From NCBI GenBank assembly GCA_036927565.1, contig JAYESD010000005.1:146519196-146583195 (forward strand): 64,000 nucleotides of DNA. Reading direction: 5' to 3'. The position numbers and the translations under genes were made by a program. Source of the stretch: Tuctoria greenei (Eukaryota > Streptophyta > Magnoliopsida > Poales > Poaceae). Below, in pieces: positions 20,751 to 30,578 of the stretch (the stretch's first letter is position 1; each line of letters begins with the position of its first letter). Under the pieces are notes generated by a model that ran no database searches, was not told where the DNA came from, and worked only from the letters and a program-made list of their open reading frames with translations.

Positions 20751-21148
20751 AGGAGTTTAGGGGCGTGCAAGACCCCTGGACGCAACCCTAATGGGCTTCC
20801 AAACGATACACAGGCCAACAGCCCAAAGGACGGTGTCACAGCACTGGACAGATTATGGACGCCCACTTGTTTCGCAGATTCCCGTCAACTTAGATGGAAT
20901 TTTGAGGTGGGGCTGGTTCCATTGGAAGATTTATGAAATCACGGTTCCAACCATATATAGAACGTCCAAATCCGACTCCATATGTGTCCAGGACGTCAAT
21001 TTTGGTGATGGCAGCTCCTGGAACCCGAGGTGGAGTCGAAGTCGAGTTGGACTTGGGCTCCTCCTTGGTGTGCACGTCCTATCATCTCCTCCTTGACTCC
21101 TTGGACTCGCCCAAGCCCTTTCTTGTCTTCTCCATTGCCCCTAATCAA

Positions 21149-21284
21149 TTAAACATGCATAGAAACAAGCATAAGTTCTAAAAAACAATTGACAAGGCTA
21201 GAACGTACGTGGAGATCCAATTGTCGTGCACGTGCTATAGTGATCGGTCCTTGCATTGTATGCAAAGGAGAGATGTCCTCATCA
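21149..21284 (-). pseudogene. Pol C-terminal tail encoded inside element F 3' LTR
   Basis: The pol frame crosses the polypurine tract and the LTR start without a stop. It reads DEDISPLHTMQGPITIARAR and QLDLHVRSSLVNCFLEL before stopping at 21149. The equivalent frame is present in the LTR of element E, so the overlap is a family trait. The tail follows the integrase C-terminal region (SPTFNISDLKPYMGEEDELE) and has no known function. Confidence 0.8.
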
Positions 21285-21297
21285 TCCTCCCACTCTT
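21285..21297 (-). other. Polypurine tract of element F, inside the pol frame
   Basis: The minus strand reads AAGAGTGGGAGGA directly before the LTR start TGATGAGG. It is purine except for one T and would prime plus-strand DNA synthesis. It encodes part of QEWED in pol. Confidence 0.75.
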
Positions 21298-22132
21298 GAA
21301 TTGGAGTCGTGCTCGACTCAAGCTCATCTTCCTCGCCCATGTATGGTTTCAAATCTGAAATGTTAAATGTGGGACTAACCCCAAACTCGGGAGGCAACTC
21401 ACGTTTATATGCATTTTCATTTATCTTCTCAAGAACATTAAAAGGTCCAGCAGCACGTGGCATGAGTTTGGACTTTCTTAAATCTGGGAGCCTATCTTTT
21501 CTGAAATGAACCCACACGAAATCACCGGGTTCCAATTTTACCTCCTTCCTACCTTTACTAGCAGCAATGCGATACTTTTCATTCATTTTTTCAATATGTA
21601 ACTTAGTAGTTTCATGCAACTTAAGAATAAATTCAGAACGTTGTGTAGCATCTAAATTCACAATTTCAGTATGTGGTAAAGCTAGCAAATCAATTGGAGA
21701 ACGAGGATTGAAACCATATACTACCATAAACAGACTTAACTTGGTTTGGAGTGAACAGACCTGTTATAAGCAAACTCAATATGTGGCAAACACTCCTCCC
21801 ACAACCCCAAATTGTCTTTCAAAACAGCCCACAACATAGTAGACAAGGTACGGTTAACTACCTCCATTTGTCCATCAGTTTGTGGATGACAAGTAGTAGA
21901 AAGCAGCAACTTTGTTCCTAATTTATACTATAAAGTTCTCCAAAAGTGACTCAAAAACTTAGCATCCATATCAAAAACAATAGTATTGGGAACACCATGC
22001 AAACGCACAACCTCATTAAAGAACAAATCAGCAACATGTGAAGCATTATCAGTCTTGTGGCAGGGTATAAAATGAGCCATTTTAGAGAAACGATCAACAA
22101 CCACAAAGACACTATCCCCCCCTCTTTGTTCT

Positions 22133-22137
22133 AGGCA
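22133..22137. repeat. Left target-site duplication of element B (AGGCA)
   Basis: AGGCA directly precedes TGAAAGT and is repeated at 43690-43694 after the right LTR. Confidence 0.95.
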
Positions 22138-22883
22138 TGAAAGTCACCTAGAGGGGGGTGAATATGCAATAATACCTGAAATGACTTAATCTAACAGGAT
22201 TAAATTCCCGTGGCCAGACTAGTCTGCACAGGGCCAGACTAGTCCGCTCAGCACATGGTTTCTACAAGTTATTCGCAAAATTAAAGTTCACCAAAGAGAT
22301 AAGCAATGTGTGGTAAACTAGTAAAGCTCAAATTGTGAAGTTTAAACACTTAGATTGCAAGTTTACAAAAAACGATCAAAGTGAAGAGCAATAAGAGCAA
22401 CATGAACCCTAATAGTAATACTAGTGATAAAAAAAAGTGAAAGACAAGTGAAACGATATTTATCCCGTGGTTCAGCTCCACGAAGAAGCCTACATCCATG
22501 TTGAGAAGTCCATACAAAGATCGGGTCATCACTTGACCCTTCTCTCACCAAGCCACCACGATGGCCGGCTTGGTTTCCACTATATCAATGGGCAATCACA
22601 AAGTTTGATGGCGCTACTCAAAACTTGAGGTTCCCACAAATCAATACAATGAGGAGAACACGAAGCTCAACTCGCACAAGCCACAAAACACAACACAATG
22701 TGCAAGAGATCAAACCGAGAGTCAAAGCGTGATGATCTTCCTTTACTCTCCTCCCCAAACCCTAATCTCTTCAAGATTTTCTCTTAGAGGGTTACTAGGA
22801 TGAGTAGAAGGCTTTGGAAGGCTCTAGGATGCTTGTGGCGGCGCTAGGGTTCAAGACTGCTTCAAATGAGCCCGGGGGTCCCC

Positions 22884-22890
22884 TTTTATA
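22884..22890 (-). promoter_or_regulatory. TATA box in element B 3' LTR
   Basis: The minus strand reads TATAAAA in GGACCCTATAAAAGGGGACC. It is conserved in the other LTR at 42834-42840. Confidence 0.65.
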
Positions 22891-23440
22891 GGGTCCCGAG
22901 CCCATTCTGCTGACCTCAGCAGAGGGGCGTACTAGTCCGGCCTCTGACCCCAGACTAGTCTGGCCTTATGGGACCACTGAACTCTGGTCTGTTCCCAACA
23001 AATTCCACACTGAGCGACGATCGTCACACTACTCGCCATATTTCCAAATTCAAACGGTCATTAGACAATGGACCAGTCCAGTCCACAACGGACTAGTCTG
23101 AAGTGGGACAGAGCCATTTGGTCCATCCCAAAACGGACTCTTCTGGGTTGGCCCAGACTGGTCCGACCAGGGGGGCGGACTAGTCCGGCCCTCTAGGGTT
23201 TCTCTCGGTCTTATCTCACTAAGTCTCAAACGGACAAGTTCGTACCCAAACGGACATGTCCAAAATTCTCTAGAGAGCTTTAGTCCGTCCAAAAACGAAC
23301 AAGTCTGGAATTCTCGGACATAGCTTCAAATTCACTCAGATTCACTCTAGAGACGTTTGGTCCGTCTCAAAATGGACTTGTCTGCACGGCCGGACTAGTC
23401 CGGCCTTGAGGCCCGGACTAGTCCGGCTTCCTAGGGTTTT
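22890..23440. repeat. Palindrome array in element B 3' LTR
   Basis: Many copies of ACTAGTCCGG, GGACTAGTCC and the variants GGACAAGTCC and GGACTTGTCC occur 20-50 bp apart on both strands. GGACTAGTCC is its own reverse complement. The array lies upstream of the TATA box in sense orientation, so the copies could act as repeated factor-binding sites or hairpins (inference). Confidence 0.85.
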
Positions 23441-23741
23441 TCTCATTTTAGGCTTCTCACTTAGGTGTTTCACTAAATCACCACTTTGAGACCTCTAGAA
23501 TGATCTAAATGCACATGATACATCCACCCTCTCACATGACACGGCTCATATAACCTCAATACCATAGAAACTCTAATTTATGCGCTTGAGTCTTTGATGC
23601 CTGTTTTATCCTTTTCCTTTTTGAGGGTTTTCATCACATTTCAATCCTTTTACCTGTGCTTAAGATCACTTTAGCTCATTAGCCTCTTAATTGTCATCAT
23701 CAATCATACAAAACCCACAGGGATGCCTAGATGCACTTTCA

Positions 23742-23755
23742 ATCTCCCCCTTTTT
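23742..23755 (-). other. Element B polypurine tract
   Basis: The minus strand reads AAAAAGGGGGAGAT directly before the 3' LTR start TGAAAGTGC. Confidence 0.85.
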
Positions 23756-24223
23756 GGTGATTGATGACAACACATTAAGACTTCAACAACAAGGATAATA
23801 TTTTGTTTTCATAATGTGTATTTTTATGAGTGACTCCCCCTAAATATATGCATCATGAGTAAGAGAGATTGAGAGAGTTCTCATACATATACACGTTATG
23901 GTGGGGTGCCTAAGTGATGTGTTCATAAAGTGTGATAAGTCAACGATTATGCAAGACAGACATGTAAAAAAAGGCAACACATCACAAATTTAGGCAAGAT
24001 ACATGAATACATAGAGTAAGTCTTACAATACAACTTGAAATGAGAGTTTAAAACATAAGTCCTTCATAGATCAAATACTCTCTCAAACTAATCTATCTCT
24101 TCCCGTCCATCTCTTCCCCTATATCTCTCCCCCTATATCTAAGTGCCCCATCCACTAAGCTATCTCTCCCCCTTTGGCATCAAGACACCAAAAAGGAAAA
24201 TAAGAGAGGAAGGGACATTAGGT
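23756..24223. other. Element B 3' untranslated region
   Basis: No gene is seen. It is CT-rich on the plus strand (repeats of TCTCTCCCCCTATATCT near 24095-24140), so on the sense strand it carries extra purine tracts upstream of the main polypurine tract. Confidence 0.6.
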
Positions 24224-25885
24224 CTACTCATCGTCGGAGTCGCCATCGTCATCGCCGCCTTGGTGCCCGCTGTCGCTCTCCGTGGCCTCCAGGTCGATAT
24301 TGGCATCATCATCATCGGTCGGGGCTGCGGTGGAAGTCCCATTTTCTCAAAACTGAGCGAGCTCCTCGGCAGTGAACTCCGGGAAAGATGTGAGCTCACC
24401 ATAACTCTCCTCGGCGGGAGACATAGAAATGTCCAGCTTGTCGCACATCACCTTGAGATACTTCTTGTTGCGACGCTCCATGCGACGTTGCCGAATTTCC
24501 GTCTTCCGGCAAGAGGAGAAAAGAGCCTTGAAGCATTTGAAGAAGAGCCTTGAAGAATTTGAAGAATCCACTCCCGCATTGTGATGAAGGCAGAGGTGGT
24601 GGAGGAGATGGTACGAAACGAGAGGAAGAAGCGAGAGGATCCGCATTCTTCCTCCTAGGAGCAAACAGCTCTGGAGGAGGGAGTTCAGTTCGAAGCCTTC
24701 GGTGAATGATATCCTTCTTGAAAGTGAGTCCGGAGATCTTCTCGATCATGTACATGATGTACAGAGCGTATCCGCATGATCGGTTAGGAGTGTGCAAGAT
24801 GTTGAAAATATCATCAAAGATATAATCCACCACGTTGAAGCGAACATATCCATCATTGAGCACCATCAAGTGCCTTAGATTCCCTTGAATTATCCCCGCA
24901 TCTCCATCCTTGGGGGCAATGGTCTTTCTGAGGACCCAGTTGAGCACACTATAGAAGGGCTTGATGTTTCTGATGTGTCCGGCCTCATACTGTGCATGAC
25001 TTTGATACATATACTCCAGGGTGTCCTCATCAACTGGATTTAGATTAGAAATGATGATCTCATTATCCAGTTGGTCCTCCAATTCAAGCAATTGAGCAAA
25101 CTCCCAATAGGTGGTGGAGTACTGCTCTCCATGGGTCATCCAGGTAATCCTCCTGTCCCCATCAGTGTCAAAGTACAAAGTGGAATAGAACTGAGTGATG
25201 ACTTCCACATTCTAGTCATATTGGAAAGCCATGAACTTCTTCAACCCATGCCTCTCGACAGCCTAAATCATAGCATTGAATGCTATGTGAAACTTCTGAG
25301 CCATATAGTCCAAGTCTATTCACTGAGCATCTATGACAGGGGTCTACTTGGTCATGTAGACCGTCCTGTAAAAGTCGCAGTGGAAGTCACACCAAAACCG
25401 GGGATCCACTGTGCTCCTGTCTCGCTGATAGACATTGATTTTCCTCAGCTTGCGTGCCTTCTCCGCCATCTTGTCCTTAAAGATGTTAGCGTTGAATGCA
25501 GATGCACGGTTTTGGTTCCATGCAGGAGAAGACATCCTCAAGGGGCCAATGGGTCAAGAGGCACCCTTCTTGACCTTGCTGGCAGCCTTCTTGGCCACTA
25601 TCACCCTCTTCTTAGGTGCAACATCGACTGGGGCCTTGCCTTTATCTTTGGAGGTCCTCACCCCCTGGGTCTTAGCTTGTTCACCCAAAGTCACAAGCCG
25701 CTTCCTTTTTAGGGCTGCCTCGGCAGCTGCAGAATTATGCTCTTCTTGCTAAGTCTTCTTTGCCCTTTGTGATGCAAAGTATGCAGCAACCATCTCTTGA
25801 TCCTCTCGTTGCTTCCGGTGATAGAGAGCTTGCTTCTCCGCTTCGGTCTCGGAGTCGGAAGGTGGAAATACTCATTGTCCGACAT
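24224..25885 (-). pseudogene. Element B extra ORF, plant-transposon-like domain
   Basis: The ORF begins MSDNEYFHLP (ATG at 25885-25883). It has a charged N-terminal part reached through a frameshift near 25850 (ETEAEKQALYHRKQREDQEM). It then encodes RFWCDFHCDFYRTVYMTK, a region with several stops, and the main domain in 25208-24396: VITQFYSTLYFDTDGDRRIT, LDNEIIISNLNPVDEDTLEY, LRKTIAPKDGDAGIIQGNLR and MVLNDGYVRFNVVDYIFDDI. After a frameshift near 24560 it ends with an acidic tail (DDDDANIDLEATESDSGHQG) and a stop at 24224. The pattern is that of grass 'putative plant transposon' or envelope-like third ORFs. I see no signal peptide or membrane segment, so an envelope role is unproven. A TAG at 25214-25212 sits where D has TGA. 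The homologous start region is in element D at 57611. Confidence 0.75.
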
Positions 25886-25895
25886 GGATGCTGAC

Positions 25896-25900
25896 AAGAG
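25896..25900. repeat. Left target-site duplication of element C (AAGAG)
   Basis: AAGAG precedes TGTGAAACC. The partner at 35587-35591 is AAGAA, one base different. Confidence 0.6.
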
Positions 25901-26039
25901 TGTGAAACCTATGTGTGCTGAATACATTGGCTTTGACAATAAAAGTATTGAATGCTGCCATAACATCTTTTTAGCAAGGTCCAACTCTAGCTCTGAGCTT
26001 CTGCAAGGTCCAACAATAGGTCCGACCTTCTTTGTCTAG

Positions 26040-26345
26040 ATCCGACGTGTGTTTGGGTAGCTCCGGTGAGCTTTATCTTTAGCTCCGGCATGGTTTTGAT
26101 AGCTCTGGCATGTCTTTGTTAAGCTCCGATATGATTTGCTTGGTCTGACTTATGTTGGTTGCTCCGCCTTATTTTTCTAGCTCCGGCTTTTGGGTTGACT
26201 AGTTCCGATTAGTTTTGGTCAGCTCCGCTAGGTCCGACTATCTTTGGTTAGCTCCGGTACTAGGTCCTGCTAGTTTTGATAAGCTCCAGTGCTAGGTTGT
26301 ACTAGCTTTGGTAAGCTCCAGCTCAAGGTCCGGTTAGCTTTGGCA
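26040..26345. repeat. AGCTCCGG array in element C 5' LTR
   Basis: At least a dozen copies of AGCTCCGG or one-mismatch forms occur, interleaved with GGTCCGAC, all upstream of the TATA box. The matching array in the 3' LTR is at 33895-34215. Confidence 0.85.
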
Positions 26346-27125
26346 AGGTTCGGAGCTTGATCGCAATGTTCCTGCTTTTATCTTACAATGTTTTGAACTT
26401 GCTTTATATTCTTAGAAATATTTCTTAGTATTCATTTGCTAAGTTTTTGGTGCGTTTTGGTTGATATGGCTGATATCGTTTTGCTATGCTTTGCAACATG
26501 CTTATGTGAGGTGATCACGTAAGGTGTTGTGTTCGGAACTGACTTGAGTCAAGTCGAGGAATTGGGCTCGTACGGATTGGTTGTTTGTTCATGTGCAGGT
26601 GTTGCTTGAGTTCAAGTCATGGCTGGTGACAGGATCCTTTGGACTAGTCTCAAGGAGGAGATGAGGTTCCAACAACCAAATTCAGGAGGAATTGTGGTTG
26701 AGCGAGTCAGGAGGTCGCGCAGGATGATTGAATCAAGGGCAGTGCATATGAAAGTTACTAGACGTCGAAGGAAGGTGTTTGCACGTATGCATGTGGTTCA
26801 TGACGTGGCAACATGGTTTTGAAGATGGTTTATGGATGGGAAGATCTGGTTGGAAGGATCGGATCGTACCGGTTGGTGACTTTGGCTGCGGCGGAGTCGG
26901 TTATGGCTCGGTATGGAAAATATCGAGTTGGTTATGTTAGGATTTCGTGTGTGTCACGAATTTTAGTTGTTTTAGGAATATGAGATATGTTCCTAATATG
27001 TTTGGAAGTCTTAAGATTGCTTCTATCTGCGTATAGAAGAGTCCTAAGCAGTTATGGAATGTTTTGATTCGTGATCGGTGTAGGATTGGAGTCCTAGTTG
27101 AGATTGGGTTGACCTAAGGGCTGGT

Positions 27126-27132
27126 TATATAA
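27126..27132 (+). promoter_or_regulatory. TATA box in element C 5' LTR
   Basis: TATATAA lies in the context GCTGGTTATATAAGCAAGGG. The same text is present in the 3' LTR at 34983-34989. Confidence 0.65.
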
Positions 27133-27743
27133 GCAAGGGAGGCCAGAGATCGTGGTAGACGACTTTGGGGCTGTTCCTCTTGTGTTCTATTGAATAAATT
27201 TCATAGTTTGAAGGAACTTTTGTGCCTTGTTCATCCGACTTGTTCCAGACAAGTTTTACTCGTCGAGTTTCTGGACAGCACTACATTTCGTTGGTGGTTT
27301 TATCATAACTCGAGTTTTACAGATCCAATTGATGTGATTCTTTTTGGGTTGTCTTCACAACTTGATTATATATGATCTGTAAAAATTTCACAGTCATTGG
27401 ATATGTGGTTTCTGATCTACACGAGTTTCTTTGCAGTGTTCCAGAACTGTTTTTCTTGTGTAGGACAGATTGACCTTTGTTCGATCTTTCGATCATAACT
27501 TGAGTTTTTCTCGACGGATTTGAGTGATTCTTCTTGTGTTTTCTTTGTGACTTGATTCTCTATGATATATATCACTTTCGTAAAGGTGAAACACGTTTAG
27601 ATTAGTTTCACACATGATTTCTTTAACAGATGATTTTTCTGCCGAAGGGGTTGGGATTTAATTGTTTCCGCTGCGTAAGATTTTTAAATCTACCATTCAC
27701 CCCCCCTTCTGGTAGATTTTCACGTGCTCTTCGATTCTAAAAT

Positions 27744-27755
27744 TTGTATCAGTGC
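27744..27755 (+). other. Element C primer-binding site
   Basis: TTGTATCAGTGCGACG begins two bases after the LTR. It resembles the initiator-Met site TGGTATCAGAGCGACG with changes that would weaken priming. Confidence 0.7.
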
Positions 27756-27803
27756 GACGATGCTCCAATCATTGTGATTTTCACGTGTTTTTGACTAATC
27801 ATC

Positions 27804-30160
27804 ATGGAGAAATACTCTGTCAAACCTTGTGTGTTTGCTGGTATTGATTTTTAGGTTTGGAAGGCACGCATGCAGGCTTTCATCCAGGCGCAAGGCTTCG
27901 CAATATGGGAAAAGGTTTACAATCCTTATGATGTGCCGTCAAATGATCAAGTTACGGCTACGAACCTATGGGACGTCGACAACAACAACAAAGCCCGAAA
28001 CTTGATCATCCAAGGACTCACTCAAAGCGACTTCGATCGCATTGCACACCTTCGAGCGGCATATGATGTGTGGAGAGCACTTTGTGACTCTCACGGAGGA
28101 TCCAATACGATTAAGGAGGTAAAACAAGATCTTTTCAAAAAGGAATATATGCGTTTCGAGATGCAACCCGGTGAGTCTATCGATGACCTCTTTGCTCGCT
28201 TCAATAAAATTCTCAGCAACCTACGTAGTGTCAATGTTAATTTTTCTGATGCTGAGAATGCTTGGAAACTTCTTAGTGCATTAGACATGTCAATTTGGGA
28301 GATGAAAGTAACATCTATTCGTGAATCAACTATCATGAGTTCTCTTACATTAGATGTGCTTTATTCCAAACTAAAAACTCATGAAATTGACATCTTATCA
28401 CGTAAGAACCCAGATAAGTCTATTGCATTTGTCTCACAACGTGATATGCCTAGCTCCGGCCAATCATTATCTTGCAATACTTTTGCATTGTTGTCCTCAT
28501 TAACCCTGGAGCAGATAGAGGAATTTCCAGAAGAGGAGTTAGCACTCATCTCAACTAGATTCTCAAAAGCATTGAAAAAGGTGAGAACTAGAAGGAGAGG
28601 AAGCTCCAGACCTCAACGCTGTTTTGAATGTGGTAAGACAGGAAACTTTCGTATAGAATGCCCTAACCTTTCAGGTCCTACTACCCATGAAGAAAAGCAG
28701 AACAAGGTCAAGACCACCTCTGGAAATCCCAACAAGAAAAAGAAGGGTACCTTAGGACACAAGATGAGTAACAGCTTCATCACCGCACTTCAAGAACTCA
28801 GTCCAAGTGATGTAGACTTTGAAAGTGATGAAGATGATTACGATCTGGCCAACTTATGCTTCATGGCAGGCAAATCAAGATCAAGATCAAGTCAGGAGGA
28901 TGCAGAACACAACATCGACGACGATAAGGTATGTTTTACCTGCAATGAAATGTGTGATGTTATTTCTCGTGCAACTATTATTGTCAAGAAAAAGGACAAA
29001 AAGCTTAGGGATAATGCTCCTAAAATTGAATCACTAGAATCTGAAATCAACCGTTTAAAAACTTTGATTCCTAGGGATGATGCATGTCCCTCATGTGACT
29101 TAATCTATGAACAATTGTCCATATTAAGAACTGCACACTCCTCCACTCTAGATAGACTTGAACTTGAAATTGAAAAGAACATAAAGCTTGCTGCACTTGA
29201 CATTGGAAACTTAAAAGATGCTTCTTGTTCTACGATTGATTTGCATTATTCTACTTTTGATGATCTTGAAAAGAAACTAAAAGATGTTATGAATGAAATT
29301 TCTATATTGAACAATGCTTTACGTTCTCATGAAGTTAAATTTTGTTCAAATTGCAAATTAAAAAGAAAAACTTCATGTGAAAACTGCCTAGAATTGTCTA
29401 AAAAGCTTGATGACATGAATAGGACGCTAGAGCAGTTTTGTGTTGGGAACAAAAATCTAAACTTGCTACTGAGTTCATCCAAATCTTGTAATGATAAAAC
29501 GGGTTTAGGTTTTGATTCTCATGTTTATTCTAAAACACATCCACCTCAAATTGTAAAATCATTTGAAAGAGGTTTAATCAAAACTTTCCCTAAACAAAAG
29601 GATGTGATCTTCAAACCTGCAGGAGTGCTTTCTAATTTTGTTTCTAATGTTGGGTGCTCATCTAGACATGATTAGAAAATTAAATTTCATTGTACGTATT
29701 GTGATAAAGATGGTCCTGTTGTAGATTTTTGTTATAGACTAGCTAAACAAATTCAAAAGGATAAAATGCCTGCTAGATCTCATAACTTTCATGCTAAACC
29801 TAAAAGTAGAAACATGAAACCTGCTTTAATGAGTCAGAACTTTGAAAAGGTAGCTTCCGGACCCTCTGGTAAGAGACTTGCAAAGACAGCTCCGGTAGTT
29901 TCGATAGCTCTGAAAGCTCCCGGACCTTCTGTTGTTCCCTCCGGAGCTTCAGTTTTTGCTTTTGGACCTTCGGTTTGTACATCTGGAACTCCAGCTGTTT
30001 CTTTCGAAACAAATGTCCACACCTCCGGAGCTACTGGTTTTCGCTCTAAACGAGTAACAACTTCTAAATCAATTGTTAAGAACATAAAACCTCAACCTTT
30101 GACTCCTAAACCTGTTGTTTTGTCACAACTTCCGCGTGTTGTTCCTACTGGACGTCGCAT
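27804..30160 (+). pseudogene. Element C gag
   Basis: The gag gene begins ATG at 27804 (MEKYSVKPCVFAGIDF). An in-frame TAG follows at 27852-27854, where a Tyr or similar is expected before VWKARM. The gag core follows (WDVDNNNKARNLIIQGLTQS, MQPGESIDDLFARFNKILSN). The zinc knuckle is CFECGKTGNFRIEC near 28620-28660, in which the His of CCHC is Asn. A coiled-coil, Cys-pair-rich region (CPSCDLIYEQL, CSNCKLKRKTSCENCLELSK) runs to a TAG at 29673-29675. The frame then reads on with HCTYCDKDGPVVDFCYRL and a Pro/Ser/Gly-rich linker. Gag would form the particle and bind RNA. The unusual length is typical of Sireviruses. Confidence 0.85.
29855..30035 (+). repeat. LTR-type AGCTCCGG motifs inside element C gag-protease hinge
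   Basis: The coding linker contains CTTCCGGACC, CAGCTCCGGTAG, GCTCCCGGACC, CCTCCGGAGCTTC and CCTCCGGAGCTAC. These are the motif of the LTR arrays. The encoded peptide is a degenerate repeat of PSG, PGPS and SGA units. Confidence 0.7.
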
Positions 30161-30578
30161 GGCTCAGTACTGGATTCCAAAATGCTTATTGACTAACCCC
30201 AATATTAAGTCAATGATGAACTGCCCTTCTGTATTGGTTTCATCCTTGAGGAAGGAGAACATATGGATCGTGGATTCAGGATGCTCACGCCACATGACCG
30301 GTAACAGAGAATGGTTCTCCTCCCTCTCCTTTGTGTCACGTGTAGAAAATGTTACTGTTGTCGATAATTCTTCTACTCCTATTATTGTTAAAGGTTCGGT
30401 CAGAGTAAATGATCACTACACATTAAAAGATGTGGCACTTGTTAAAAATTTGAAGTACAACTTGCTTCCTGTTTCTCAATTGCTTGATGAGAATTTGGAA
30501 ATAACATTCACTAAAAATTGCTGCAAAGTTGTAGATTCAAATAGTCAGCTTTTGTTTAACATGTCTCGTTTTGGATGA
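30161..30578 (+). pseudogene. Element C protease
   Basis: The aspartic protease active site is WIVDSGCSRHMTGNREWFS (Asp-Ser-Gly), followed by the flap-like region VKGSVRVNDHYTLKDVALV and NLKYNLLPVSQLLDENLEIT. The frame continues from gag and ends at TGA 30576-30578 after NMSRFG, with the same frame reading on into integrase. It would cut gag-pol. The catalytic triplet is intact. Confidence 0.85.

Larger units (their letters stand above)
20413..21284 (-). repeat. Element F 3' LTR
   Basis: On the plus strand it starts TGATAGGAGGATGAGTCC, identical to the 5' LTR start at 48577, and ends GTCCTCATCA. In sense orientation it therefore begins TGATGAGGAC and ends TCCTATCA. It aligns along its length with the LTR of element E (58232-59095). 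A purine tract abuts its sense start (21285-21297). The first part of the LTR encodes the end of pol. Confidence 0.85.
21285..22137 (-). pseudogene. Element F integrase, C-terminal half
   Basis: This continues the integrase from 43690 after the element B insertion. It reads GDSVFVVVDRFSKMAHFIPC, the second catalytic Asp in VFDMDAKFLSHFWRTL, then a TAG, then CHPQTDGQMEVVNRTLSTML with the catalytic Glu. Next comes a TAA after NRSVHSKPS near 21735. The C-terminal region follows in the ORF starting 21727 (VVYGFNPRSPIDLLALP ... GDFVWVHFRKDRLPDL ... SPTFNISDLKPYMG). It has no recognisable chromodomain. The catalytic residues remain but the two stops make it a pseudogene. Confidence 0.85.
22138..23741 (-). 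repeat. Element B 3' LTR
   Basis: This is a direct repeat of 42069-43689. The part 22361-22880 is almost identical to the partner, while 22890-23440, dense in GGACTAGTCC-type palindromes, differs at many sites, mostly C/T or G/A. Confidence 0.95.
25901..27741 (+). repeat. Element C 5' LTR
   Basis: This is a direct repeat of 33758-35586 with scattered differences. The section 26040-26345 is an array of AGCTCCGG, AGGTCCGAC and related 8-9-mers at 20-30 bp spacing. Confidence 0.95.

Noticed and set aside
22138..23741. CRISPR-like array, because of the short regularly spaced palindromes
   Set aside because: Repeats are only 10 bp, degenerate, irregularly spaced and inside an LTR of a plant retrotransposon.
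24224..25885. Calling the extra ORF a retroviral envelope gene
   Set aside because: No signal peptide, transmembrane segment or furin-type site can be seen, and the text fits a plant-transposon domain better.
26619..26822. 67-codon plus-strand ORF in element C LTR (and its copy at 34519)
   Set aside because: It is short, lies wholly in the LTR upstream of the TATA box, shows no domain, and its copy has a different reading length.
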